64,000 bases of DNA, taken from positions 3,931,001-3,995,000 of the forward strand of contig NC_089433.1 in assembly GCF_026210795.1 (NCBI RefSeq). Direction: 5' to 3'. The notes beneath the pieces are model-generated. The model saw only the letters and a program-made list of their open reading frames with translations, had not been told where the DNA came from and made no database searches. Positions 1 to 10,513 of the stretch are shown here, in pieces (the stretch's first letter is position 1; the number at the start of each line of letters is the position of its first letter). Origin of the DNA: Rhizophagus irregularis (Eukaryota > Glomeromycota > Glomeromycetes > Glomerales > Glomeraceae). The position numbers and the translations under genes are program-made.

Positions 1-1
1 A

Positions 2-184
2 TTAATTGTGGATTAAAAATTTCAAGTCTTCTTTAAGATGTTTTAACATGTTAGTAAATATGCCACCCATTTTTCCAAAGCAATATTTGCATTTTGCTTC
101 ATGGTGAGAACTATTGAGTAAAGGCCTTTCAATAAAATGAAGCCAAATTGGACTTTTCTTTCTACCTTGTTTCTTTGGAGGCAT
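2..184 (-). pseudogene. hAT-type BED zinc-finger fragment
   Basis: A 60-residue reading frame starts with ATG at 184 (MPPKKQGRKK) and ends at a stop at 2-4. It reads like the N-terminal BED finger of hAT transposases: a W-x-HF motif, a CKYC pair about residues 32-35, then a KHL pair that would supply the zinc-binding histidine. BED fingers bind transposon ends. Only this domain is present before the window edge; the catalytic and dimerisation parts are absent unless they are spliced in beyond position 1. The hAT C-terminal fragment at 3.3 kb is on the other strand and belongs to another copy. Confidence 0.5.
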
Positions 185-301
185 TATTTTAAGCTTTGAT
201 TTATCAATATATATAAAAAGTAAAATTGTAGAAATACTCAAAGTTCTCAAACTGTCAAAATACGTAGCGAAATTAAAAAAAAAAGATAATCTGATAATCA
301 T

Positions 302-1079
302 CTCATCAGACTCATTAGAGATTTTACGTGATTTATTTTGACCAATTATATTTAATTTTATTATTAACTACTTATTAATTACTTATTAATTTACATAGGT
401 TAAAAATGCAAGAATTTCGATTTACCTAATAAGTACTTATTAAGTTATTATTAAAAATAATTATTAACTTAATAATTAAAAAATCCCATCACTAGGTACA
501 TCTGTTAATAGTGCAATTCCAGTACGCATTAACAAAAAATTTTTTTTTTTTATTATAATAACATTGAACTTGTAGATGTCTCAAAATGAGTCGACTCAAG
601 TCAGTTTTGGAACTTGATTCTAAATTCAGCAGATTGCTTTAACCATTTTAAAATTGAGCTCGTCAAAATTATGACAATCACGGACTAACTTGCAAAATCA
701 TCATATGTGTAATGATTTTGGCCAGTTCATTTTTATTTATCAAGTATGTATGTTGTCGCTGTTGTCACATGGGATGTCATTACTATGCCCATTTTACATA
801 CTATCAATTTATAAAAGTATGTTTATACGTAGAGGAATATAAATAATAAAAATTAAATTCATCGTTTATGCATCCATATGATGAAAACAATATTCTAATC
901 CATATAACTATTTGTGATGGTTTAAATTGAATTGTAAAGAATTAGAACGTTAATTAAGAAAAAAGGATATGTGCAAAAAATAACGTTACTTTATTAATAA
1001 ATACAAAACAAACAATCTTTTAATATTTCAGAAAAAAAAACAATAAATTTAAATATAAAAAATATAATCTAAATTAATA
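302..1079. other. AT-rich intergenic sequence with BTB-gene downstream block
   Basis: No gene is visible. The part from about 858 to 1,079 resembles the sequence just downstream of the two other BTB-TLDc genes (about 10,210-10,510 and 16,885-17,070). Shared words include TATGCATCCATAT and an AAAGGAT(A)TGTG motif followed by a poor poly-A rich 3' flank. It probably holds the 3' untranslated region of the minus-strand gene that ends at 1,080. Confidence 0.4.
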
Positions 1080-2563
1080 CTAAACCATAATTTTAAATAC
1101 TTCATAATCTTCTATAGTAAATTGATATTTAGTATCTCTTATCTGTTTTCCATAATAACATTTTTCACAATAATTATAATTATAATTTTGAAATTCACCA
1201 TTACGAGAATATATAACAATATCTTGACCAAAACATGGACCGCGATAAACACCATGATTCAATGCACATTCTGCATTTACTATATTACTAATAATTAAAC
1301 TATTAATATCATTTCCTTTGAAAGAAAAAATAAAACTATGTTTAGTTAGACCCCAACTACCAGAAGATTTCCATACCAAAGGGTTATAACCACCAATTAT
1401 TTCATCTTTTCCTTTTACTTTAATAAAAGTAATAGTTTCATATTTATTATCACATAATGTATGAAATTTTTTAGGAGTAAATCCATTTCGGCTTCCACTT
1501 AACAATAATCGAAACTTTAAATGAGCAGAATCAATATCCATATCATCAATATGATTCAAAATAGTTGTAATAATTCCTAAATTATAAACAATATTTGAAT
1601 CAATATTTCCATCAATTGTAAAATTCTTTGGAATTATAGTACCAACGATCGGCTTACTATTAGAGACCAAATGAGAATTTAATAATTCTTCATAAAGTCG
1701 AAGTTTTAAGAGTTTTTCATAAGGACGAACTAATTGAAAATCTTTAGGTGATGAATTAAAGAAATTAATAAAAGGTAGACAATTTTTTAAAGTATTTTTC
1801 ATTGTTTTGAAATCATCATTTGACCAAGTATTAGGATCTGAAAAAATTTTGGGATTTTGAGCAAGACCCCATTTTAATACACGTTCCCAAACTTTAACTT
1901 CTTTCATTTGTAAATCATCTCTTTGAATGACTTGAACTAAAGTTTTTTCAGGAAGTAAAGTGACATCAAGCGATTTAAATATTTTCTCTGGAGATTTTAA
2001 CATGAAATCTGTACAAAATTTTTAAAGTTTCAATGAAGAGTTTGATTGAAAGCTTGCTTGATGAACAAATCCAAAATGATGTTCCATCCATTTAGATTTA
2101 TTTTCAATAAAATACTTTTGTAAATAATCAACTAATTCTTGAATAAGTAGTTCATCCGCAGCTAATAATACCTTAAAAATCTCTAAATTGTCATGATCAT
2201 TTAATGAAAGAATACCACCGTAAATATACCTATACAAAAAAATATAAATTTCGAATTTGAATTTGATGTTATGATATAACATATTAATTTATTGTATATA
2301 AAAACTTACTTTAAAATAATTTGGAAGATTTCAGGTGATATGTTTGGTAGTTCAATATGAGTTAAACCATTATTTTTAATTTTTTTATTAGAAGCCAACG
2401 TTCGTCGTAAATATGGAGAACGACAACATAAAATATTTACATGAGCACGAAGGATTTTCACATTAGGGTCTTCACCAACTTCATTTGTAACGTCACAATA
2501 TTTATTATCTGTCAATAATTCAATATAATTTTGACTTAGTTTTGAAAGAAATACTGTTGACAT
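1080..2563 (-). pseudogene. BTB-BACK-TLDc protein, broken copy 1
   Basis: Exon 1 (2310-2563) encodes the start of a BTB domain (MSTVFLSKLSQNYIELL). An 80-nt GT-AG intron (2230-2309, GTAAGT donor) splits a lysine codon at the same place as in the two paralogues. Exon 2 runs from YIYGG into BACK-like helices and a C-terminal TLDc domain (LLLSGSRNGFTPKKFH). One in-frame TAA follows SSLKL, at about 2,020, where the paralogues have CAA (LQQFC); it cuts the protein near the middle. The TLDc half is otherwise open to a TAG at 1080. It is also shorter than the paralogues between the BACK and TLDc parts. BTB-TLDc proteins are commonly cullin adaptors or oxidation-linked; the exact role here is unknown. 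Read-through or a sequencing error could rescue it, but a simple C-to-T change is the likelier reading. Confidence 0.85.
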
Positions 2564-3116
2564 TTTTTTTTTTTTATTTAAATTTGTAGGAAGGTGAGAA
2601 TTTTAATTTCATTGTTGCCGCATTTATCAATGTTGATGTTAACAAATATGGTTAGTGTGCGCCAATAATCAGCAATGATGTAAAATGGAAATAATCAAAT
2701 TTGAAAATTCATATATACTGTAATAAATAAAAACTTCTAGTTTAAACATTGATAATTATTATTTGATTAAATTATTTTAATTAGATATACTTTTACAGTA
2801 ATATAGATAGATGTATGACTGACCGGTTAATAACGCCATCCCTAGATTTAATAGAGAATTTTTGTGTATATTTAATATTATAAATACATCAATTGGCGAT
2901 AATTTTTATTTTTTTTTGTATGTTTTGATCGTTTTTCTTACGTTTCGGTATAATATGTATATTTATCCTACAGCCAAATAGGATCATGCTTTTTTTATCG
3001 TGCTGATATTTTTTTATTAAGCTATAAATAAACTACGATAGCATAATTATTATTGATATTTTTTCAAATACTAAATACCATGTACTAAATATCATACTTA
3101 ATATCATACTAAATAT
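2564..3116 (-). promoter_or_regulatory. Upstream flank of BTB copy 1, plus dispersed repeat
   Basis: The first 150 bases resemble the upstream flanks of the other two BTB genes (shared AACAAATATGG, GCC(C)ATAATC, CAAATTTGAAAATT words), so this is a plausible duplicated promoter. From about 2,960 to 3,065 lies a sequence containing CAGCCAAATAGGATCATGC and GCTATAAATAAACTAC. It is the reverse complement of 18,815-18,915; a shorter relative lies at 9,655-9,722. No gene is visible. Confidence 0.45.
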
Positions 3117-3344
3117 TAGTGCTCCGCAAAATTTGGGTCTAACCCGGATAATTCAACCCGAGTGAATTTTAAATCGGGTCGGTACTAACAATTTTAATAA
3201 CCCGTGACCCGCATAACCTGACCCGTCAGGTCGGGTCATTCATTTCCTTGACTCAAGTTTTGACCTGAATTAGACCCGGATGATCATTAAAATCACTAAT
3301 CACATATCAATTACGCATTAATATTGATTATGTTTATATAATTT

Positions 3345-3596
3345 TGTTAGATGAATGAGGTAGTATATGCTCACTTAGCGAAAATTGCTAGAGACACCAT
3401 GCAATTACGGGTATGTGTATGAATTATTATTTTAATTATTAACATTACATTAACTAATAAGTTGATTTTGATGATTAATAAAGCAACCAGCATTCCAGTA
3501 GTTTCCGGTGGAACTGATTTGATAGCTGCAAAAAGATGTAATCTTAGAGCAGATACAATTATAGCATGCATGTGTTTAAAGTCCTGGCAGACGTAA
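3345..3596 (+). pseudogene. hAT transposase C-terminal dimerisation fragment
   Basis: A first block reads VVYAHLAKIARDTMQLR. A GT-AG intron-like gap (donor GTATGTG after CTACGG-type exon end, acceptor near 3482) follows. The second block, 3483-3596, reads ATSIPVVSGGTDLIAAKRC, then continues to ACMCLKSWQT and a TAA stop. This is the hATC motif (IPATS...S.R.FS...R..L....I...M.LK.W) with the usual SER core degraded. Only the last exons of the transposase remain. Confidence 0.65.
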
Positions 3597-4174
3597 AGTA
3601 TAGTCAAATTTCTGTTAAAGCAAGTGATATAATTTCGATTTTATAGTTCAAATATAAAGCAATAAATAAACAGGAATTTAAGATATCTTTAAATTCGTGC
3701 TTAGCTTTAGTTTTAATAACAAAAAGTTGTGTGACCTATATGATCATCTTGTAGATCAATTACCTTGCGTTATTGAAAAAATTATATTTGAAAAAATATT
3801 TTTGATATATTACTAAGAATACAGTATATTATCCAATGAAAATTTCAGGTCTAACCCGGGTTATTCAAATTAAATATACAGTCAACTCCCTCTATAGTCA
3901 CTCCCGTTATAGTCACATTCTACTATATAGTCACACCAGTTGAATGTTCAAAACACTTTATTATTAAAATCTATCCTATATAGTCACAATCTATCTATAG
4001 TCACTATCACACCTATCCCAAAAATCTTATATTAAAAAGAACCGTTTATAATCACAGTTATATAAAGAATATATTAAATAACTTGGCATCTAATAATCGT
4101 ACAAAGATGTATCATAGCTTGTTAGAATCGTCTCACTGAGACGAATCGAAATGGTGGTAGTTTTATCCTTTTCC

Positions 4175-5156
4175 TTTGCAAGTGTTTACGGCCAGACCAC
4201 CCATTGCCTCTTATGAGACTAATCTCGGGTCTGTGTCCTATCATCTTCAATGGGCAACCATTAAACCGAGTACTTAATTCCTCAGGTAACAGCACCACTA
4301 TAGAAGACATCCCCCATCGGGCCATTTTAGGCTGATCTGGAGCTAGGTACACGCCGCCTACTCATCCTATACCCATTGCATGATACTGATACTCAATTTA
4401 TTTTACGACCTTTAGAGAGCATCTACTTTCATGGAGGACTTTCGACAGGTAACATCAACCATCTAGTACCCTTCCATACCACCATTTTAGGTACTAAGTC
4501 TCACTCAAAGGCCACTACAGCCCGCGATTACCCAGCACCGATAGTACAGTTGTTTACCCCAAGTGGTATACTTTGTAGTGACCACTCAGACAGGAAGTAG
4601 CAGGCATCTGTCCAGGATCACCCCTTATGGTGGGTATCAACCACCAGGGATCACCAACCAGGACCCAAGGAGTAGGGAATCGAACCCTATAGCCATGCTA
4701 CCTGTTCTGTGCACGAACACTTTGGTTGGTCTAAGACCTAACAGAAGGTCAAACTACCATTAAGACATTGCACCCTCAGCTTTACCATCTAGGACGACCA
4801 TCTAGCCATTACTGACCCCAAGTGGTATCGTGGAGTGACCACCCAGACAGGAAGTCCCCCCTAAGGTATAGTAGTAACCTCAAGGACAGGACTGCGCACA
4901 TGCCAATGGCCTCATAGGGAACGTTAGAAGGACACCATGACCCTTAGTTGAAATGTGCGGCCTAACCGTACACACTAATTCACCATGATGCAGTCCAACT
5001 ACACTAATCCCTGTACCTTCACGCTATTGGTTGTAGCGTCCGCAGTAAAATTCTTTTTATTTCCGTGGTCATGGGAATCGAACCTGCGACCTCACCATAC
5101 TCAGGCTTAATGAGGGTCTCAGTGACTAACCACCGAGATAGGGTGACCAACCCTTA
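4175..5156 (-). mobile_element. tRNA-headed SINE, about 980 bp
   Basis: The insert is flanked by an 18-bp direct repeat GTAGTTTTATCCTTTTCC (4157-4174 and 5157-5174), as left by LINE-type target-primed insertion. Read on the minus strand, it begins with a tRNA-like head: an A-box-like TATCTCGGTGGTTAGTC, and about 55 nt later a canonical B box GGTTCGATTCC (near 5060-5080). A second B-box-like GGGTTCGATTCC lies near 4675-4690. A related sub-block (CCCAAGTGGTAT...GACAGGAAG) occurs twice, at about 4557-4600 and 4815-4850, so the body is composite. It is clearly richer in GC than its surroundings. The reading frames in it are not genes. A free tRNA gene is ruled out by length and TSD. Confidence 0.8.
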
Positions 5157-5282
5157 GTAGTTTTATCCTTTTCCGATCACTGGCTGACGAGTTATTCAAC
5201 AAAATGTTAAACATCGGCATTATAATATTTCTTGATTTACGTTTACTGCGCCATTTAACATTTTGCTAGATTTCTCGGTATC

Positions 5283-5690
5283 TAGTGATTGTAAAAAGAC
5301 GATTTATAGCTCGTTGGAATCGCCTCATCGAGACGAATCGAATGGTAGTAAGCTTATCTCTCTGTAATCAATATTGACGGAGTTATTACTTAAAAACCAT
5401 TTAATATTTTTTAATTTCGGAAATTGATCTAGTGATTGGATTTCGATGTATCTTATACCATTAGATTCGTCTCATCAAGACGAATCGAATGGTAGTAAGA
5501 TCGTCTTTCTAGGATCAATATTGGCAGAGTTATTACACAAAAACCATTAATATTTTTTTAATTTCGGAAATTAATCTAGTGATTGGATTTCGACGTATTT
5601 TATACCATTAGAACCGTCTCATCAAGACGAATCGAATGGCGGTAAGATCATCTCTCTACGATTAATATTGGCGAAGTTACAATACAATAA
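5283..5690. repeat. Tandem units with a GAATCGTCTC palindrome
   Basis: Three adjacent units of about 143-150 bp each start at CTAGTGATTG (about 5283, 5426, 5576). Each contains a hairpin-forming core: ATTAGATTCGTCTCATCAAG and its mirror ACGAATCGAATGG. A fourth unit begins near 4095 and is interrupted by the SINE. The same hairpin appears in the unrelated foldback element at 39.07-39.29 kb. Confidence 0.8.
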
Positions 5691-6010
5691 AGTTTTAAGT
5701 ATAATTCTGGCTAAAATTATGTTAATTTTGGCCGGAATTATGATATACAAATATAAGAAATTTTTTATATAGTCACATCTCTTTATAATCACCAAATATG
5801 GACTGTCCCAAATGTGTGACTATAAAGAGAGTTGACTGTACTCGGGTCGGGTTAAAATCGGATCATTTCTATTTTTGCCGAGTCGAGTCAGATATATTCT
5901 CCAAACCCGACCGAATCCGACCCGGTAGGAGCACTACTAAATATCATAAATATCATGTACTAAATATTATACCGCAAATATAGATACTATTTCAATTTAT
6001 AATAAATTTG

Positions 6011-7652
6011 CTATGACAAATTAACCTTTCCTTTAAGCTTGGAAATTAAACCGCAATTAAATAACTCTTTAAATTGATCAATATTCATTGAAATTTCTAA
6101 TTGTTGATTTATGTCAGTTAAATCTAATAGCTTTTTTAGAGAATTTTGTTGATTTTCGTAAAATACTAAAAAAATAAATTAGACAAATTAATAAGTTACA
6201 AAATAAAACATATTAATAATATAAATAAAGAATTACCTTCTTTTGCAGTTTTAATATTATTGTTTTCTTTTCCAATTACTTGTTCATTATATGAAACTTG
6301 ACCATTTAATATATCTGGTACTTTCACCTTATCTAATAAATAAAAATCAGATATTTAATATATTTAGTTAAAACAGTAAGTAATTATGATAATTGAATAA
6401 ATTCTATATACCTAAAGTTGGTTTTCCATGAATTTTATCCATAAATTTTCCAATAATCTCATCTTTTTTATCATCAGGAGGTAAAGTGTATGATAATAAT
6501 CCAGCATCAGAGCGGTGGCGAGAAAGTAATTTTATTTCTTCTTTAGGAACGCCCATTTTTTCACAATTTTGGATAAGTGCACGTCGCCCAGAATGGTTAG
6601 TGATTTTCCTACCACTAAAGTTAATGCCAGTAATTTTGCAAATTTCATTTAAAAATGAATTTAATCTTCTGAATCCTACGTGTTTTGGTTTATACCAAAT
6701 TCCTGTTTTCAAAGCTAAAATAATGAAGTGTATTAATTTTTATTAATAAATATTTATAAATATTACTATTAAAATATATTACCAAATTCTTCTTCAACTT
6801 CCTGAAGGTAGAAATCGGGATCTGCACCATAGGGACGTGATGATAAATATTTATCAAGAAATGAAGTAACTTCTGGATGATTTGCTAAAACCAATTTGTC
6901 TGCCTTTCCTCGATTTTCAGTAAGACCACGTTGGTTGTTTTTGGAACAATAAATAAAAACATTGTATCCACCATCATCACATTTAACAAAATCAGTTCCA
7001 TTAAGTAATGCATGTTCTCCTCCACGAAGCCCAAGATATATTGCATTGATAAAGAACACTCTTCTCAATAATCTTTCAGGTGTGGTACCATCTAATAATC
7101 TATGATTTAATATTTGGGTAATTTCGTTAGCTTCTAGCGAATCTGCTCCTTTAGTTTCACCTTTTCCATTTTTAGATAAAAATCTAATTTTTCCATCAAC
7201 AACTTCTTTTATAGCTTTAAAACGAGAATCATTATATAAATCAATATTTTTAATTCTTGATTTTTCTTGAAGAACACGATTAACAGCTGCAAGAGAAGCT
7301 CTAATAGAATTAACAGAATAGTCAGCACCATCTTTCTTCTTCATATTAGCAAAAAAAGAGCATAATTGTTCAATTAAATCTTGTTCAGATTCCACTTCCT
7401 GAATCTTTCCTATATATAACTGTTCATCTCGAAACTTCTCTAGTAAGCCTATCCATATATCTGTTGCCTTAACTGTATTTTTTACTTTTGAAAATTCACG
7501 ATAAAAGTCAACCTTGTCTTTTACTGGAGTAGTGGTCTCTTCTAGTTTTTCCTAAAAAAAGACAATACAAAATGTTATTATAAAGAAAGAAAAATAAAGC
7601 AATAATATTAATAAATGAATAATACCTTATTTTTTGAACCTAATCGTGGCAT
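6011..7652 (-). CDS. Tyrosine recombinase, Crypton/DUF3504-like, intact
   Basis: Five exons (7652-7626, 7551-6783, 6714-6412, 6332-6237, 6165-6011) join with GT-AG introns into 1,350 nt, 449 residues, ATG to TAG with no disruption. The catalytic set of a tyrosine recombinase is visible: Arg185 in YLGLRGGEH, a likely beta-strand lysine near 213 (YCSKNNQRG), His306-x-x-Arg309 in TNHSGRR, His332 in SRHRSDAG and the nucleophile Tyr341 in GLLSYTLPP. The N-terminal part, residues 60-130, fits the helical core-binding domain. Such enzymes cut and rejoin DNA through a 3'-phosphotyrosine; the DUF3504 group derives from Crypton transposons. The C-terminal 75 residues are asparagine/lysine-rich and unassigned. 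I found no convincing element ends, so it could be a mobile Crypton or a settled host gene. The first exon codes only nine residues (MPRLGSKNK). Confidence 0.85.
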
Positions 7653-7701
7653 TTTATTTGAATATAAGTGAAAGAAATAAATGAAGAAAAAGAGAGGAAG
7701 T

Positions 7702-7803
7702 AGTTTAAAAAAGGTTAAAAAGACGCGTCGTATTAAACTGGAAATAGTTTAATATCGTATTTATAAGCAGAAATAGTTTAAAAAAGGCTAAAAGGACGCG
7801 TTA
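7702..7803. repeat. Direct repeat upstream of the recombinase gene
   Basis: Two copies of AGTTTAAAAAAGG(T/C)TAAAA(A/G)GACGCG lie 72 bp apart just 5' of the recombinase start at 7652. They could be regulatory or recombinase-recognition repeats; nothing in the sequence decides which. Confidence 0.5.
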
Positions 7804-7847
7804 AACCAAAAATAGTTTAATATAGCATGATCATCAGCGGCTGCAGG

Positions 7848-9576
7848 ATAACACAGTTATTTGATAGGGGGGTTAAAATATCATCCGAACTGCTTCGCAG
7901 TTCGGTGATATTCTAACCCCCCTATCAAATAACTAATACATATGTATATATATATTTTTTTATAATTGATCGATAAATCACTTGATCACGCTAATTTCGA
8001 AACCGACGATTAATCCAATACAGACGATTCATATTTCAGGATATCTCGTTAATCTTAAAATTGTTTTTATAACCTCATTAAACTTATAATTTAAAATTGA
8101 CATCAATAAAAGTATTATTTATTTTTTATCATATTTATTTGTAATAGAAAATATAAAACTTTAATAAAAAAACGAACAATAAACGATAATATGACTATTT
8201 TAATTGTTAAAATTTTTCATAACCCAAGATATTAATAGTAATATATAGTAGTAAAATGTAAGTTTATCAAAGTTATTTGATAGAAAAGAAAAAAATTTAA
8301 CATAAAAGATAAATTGAAAATATCGTTAGTTTAATTGTTGCACAGTTTCGAAAGTTAATAATTAATTAGGCAGTATTTAAATTTGCCATTTTTCTTAACG
8401 AAATTTTAAATAAATAGTAATAAATATTTTAAGTTATTGTGGTTTTCAAAATTATTGAAACTGGTGACGATCAATTTTTTTATCTATTTTTTTGATATTC
8501 GGATAAATAAATACTTTATCGAACATATTTTATAATTACATATAGTTTTCATAAAAAAAAACCCAATATTATATCCTTTAAAAGTTTAAATCACAACTTA
8601 TGAGTTTATTTTGATTCGTTATTTCTGCTTTTTTTTAGCAAATTGTACAATAATTACGTTTTCTATTAACATTAGATACTGCATAGCAACATAAATTATT
8701 AGTTTGGACGAGATTATGTTAAATAATTTAGATAATAAAGAAATTTATTGATTTTTTTATTTTATTTAATATAATTCCATAATAAATATTATTGGATGGG
8801 AGTAGTTATATTGGTCATAATAAAAGTGTTATCGTTCTGACGCTTTTGATCATGCGTTAATTAATAACATCTTAATAATATCATAAATAAGCTTTATTTA
8901 ACTTTCTATAAATTTCATTTTATGCTATTTTTAATTCACTTTTTTAGCTTTATTTAAACTTTTCCTACAAAATATTCATACCATAACAATCTTGTGTTAT
9001 TGCTATGTCTAATAGTCTATGAAAATCTGCATGATCCTATTGGGCTGAACGATGAATATAATTTATTCAACATCATATCTATATATATAAAATTAAAAAT
9101 TATATTTTTTTTGTCAATATTTATTATGAAAATTTTCAAAATGTTGTAAATGTAGATATTTTTTTCCACTAAACCGGATGATTAGATACTGAAATAGAAT
9201 TTTTGGTCAAAAATAATATGTATTAGTTATTAGATAGTGGTTATATTTTATATTTACTCAAATAGGTAAATAAAATTCTAATCCAAATGAAAAAAATTAA
9301 TTTAAAAATTAATAATAATTTACGACGAAAATATATAACAATAAATAATTATTCATCATTCTAAGATTAATTTACTGAACCAAAGTATTGTTAGTATTGT
9401 AAAAGATAAGTAACGTTCTCAAACTAAAAAAAAAATTCCTACTCTTTTTAAGATAAAATCTTGCTCCACCCTAATCTTCGTTATTAGTATGCCAAGCTCA
9501 TTTAAAAATTATCGATGATCTGGCTAGAATATCACCGAACTGCGAAGCAGTTCGGATGATCAAATAACTGCGTTAT
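7848..9576. mobile_element. Non-coding TIR element with palindromic end
   Basis: The left end reads ATAACACAGTTATTTGAT; the right end, reverse complemented, reads ATAACGCAGTTATTTGAT and continues CATCCGAACTGCTTCGCAGT in both. The 1.7-kb interior is AT-rich and without a gene, but part of it (about 8,100-8,480) resembles the BTB-gene flanks at 15,570-15,990 and 19,000-19,220. The left end is itself a near-perfect 80-bp palindrome. I could not find a clear target-site duplication, so this may instead be two copies of one small MITE at either side of native DNA. Confidence 0.5.
7855..7934. repeat. 80-bp near-perfect palindrome
   Basis: AGTTATTTGATAGGGGGGTT at the left is mirrored by AACCCCCCTATCAAATAACT-type sequence at the right. 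The centre is GAACTGCTTCGCAGTTC, which is itself a hairpin. A half-copy lies at 9515-9570. Confidence 0.85.
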
Positions 9577-10513
9577 TCTAAAGCCGCCAATGATCATACT
9601 TATAACTATTTGCGGCTTAACGTAACGTGTCCTTTTACCTTTTAGTATCAGGAAAAATATCAATAATAATTATGCAATTGTAGCATGATGAAAAAGCATA
9701 TTCTATTTGGCTGTAGGATAACTCGAAATAATTGTTAGCATGATAAAACACTGTAAATTTAATCATCAATAAATCACATTAATTTATCAATCACTATGTG
9801 ACCAAACAAATAAATAAAATAGAACGAAGGAAAATTGGTCAACTCTTTTCAATAAAGATAGCAAAGTTTTTGGTTTCTCGATTAATAAGTAGCCCATTTA
9901 TTAAAGTTAATTTGTTCATCATATAATAAAATACTTTAACCTTCTGTTAAGATACATTTATGAAATCATTAAAAAATTAACAAAAATTTCTAAATTATTG
10001 AGTTAACAACATCATTTATTTTACATACCATCAATTACATCGTTAAAAAATGAAGTATAGCAAAACCTCTTAAAATTATGGAAAAAAAATTAACCACAAA
10101 TAAATTAAAATTGTAATTGGAACAAAAGTTAGTTGTTAATTCGTTATTTCGTTTAGTATTGTTGATCAAAAAGTTTGTTAAATAGAGAAAAGGTGTAGTA
10201 AATAGGAATCAATTCTTCATTTTATGCATCCATATAAAAGTTTGGCCTATGAGATTAAATGACAAATGTTCTGATTCCAAATAATCTACTTTTTATAAAT
10301 TATAACGTTGAAGTGTATACCCTTTTAATGCGCAATTTTAAAAATACGATTTGTAATAGATTAACGCATGCTAATTGGGAAAAGGATGTGAAATAATAAT
10401 GTACATTCAGTTTTTAATAAACATAAAGTAAATCATCTTAAATAGATTATCATTTTAGTAATGGTAAAAAAATCTAAATAAAAAATATATATTTTGTAAT
10501 AATACCAACCTTA
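9577..10513. other. AT-rich intergenic DNA, BTB copy 2 downstream flank
   Basis: No gene is seen. A dispersed repeat relative (TTCTATTTGGCTGTAGGATA) lies at about 9,655-9,722. The part from about 10,210 is the conserved downstream flank shared by the BTB-TLDc paralogues (TTTTATGCATCCATATAA). Confidence 0.4.

Larger units (their letters stand above)
3879..5838. mobile_element. TA-target (Tc1/mariner-pogo-like) element nested in the hAT
   Basis: The left end CAGTCAACTCCCTCTATAGT and the right end, whose reverse complement is CAGTCAACTCTCTTTATAGT, are inverted repeats of about 25 bp, flanked by TA on both sides (3877-3878, 5839-5840). TA duplication and a CAGT...ACTG tip are typical of the Tc1/mariner/pogo group. 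There is no transposase frame. The interior holds four tandem palindromic units and a SINE. Inserted inside the hAT element, it is younger than it. Confidence 0.85.
3117..5936. mobile_element. hAT element with 8-bp target duplication
   Basis: The ends are TAGTGCTCC at the left and GGAGCACTA at the right. They are flanked by a perfect 8-bp direct repeat CTAAATAT (3109-3116 and 5937-5944), the length made by hAT transposases. Both subterminal regions are crowded with CGGGT/ACCCG words, which look like clustered transposase-binding sites as in other hAT elements. A hAT dimerisation-domain remnant lies inside at 3345-3596. Most of the interior (3879-5838) is a later insertion, so the original element was under 1 kb. 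Confidence 0.85.

Noticed and set aside
4122-4763. Several 60-76 residue frames on both strands
   Set aside because: They lie wholly within the GC-richer SINE, have no recognisable domains, and the pol III boxes and TSD explain the sequence better.
5060-5150. A tRNA gene on the minus strand
   Set aside because: A and B boxes are good, but the sequence is the head of a 980-bp insert with TSDs, and the acceptor arms do not pair into a clean cloverleaf.
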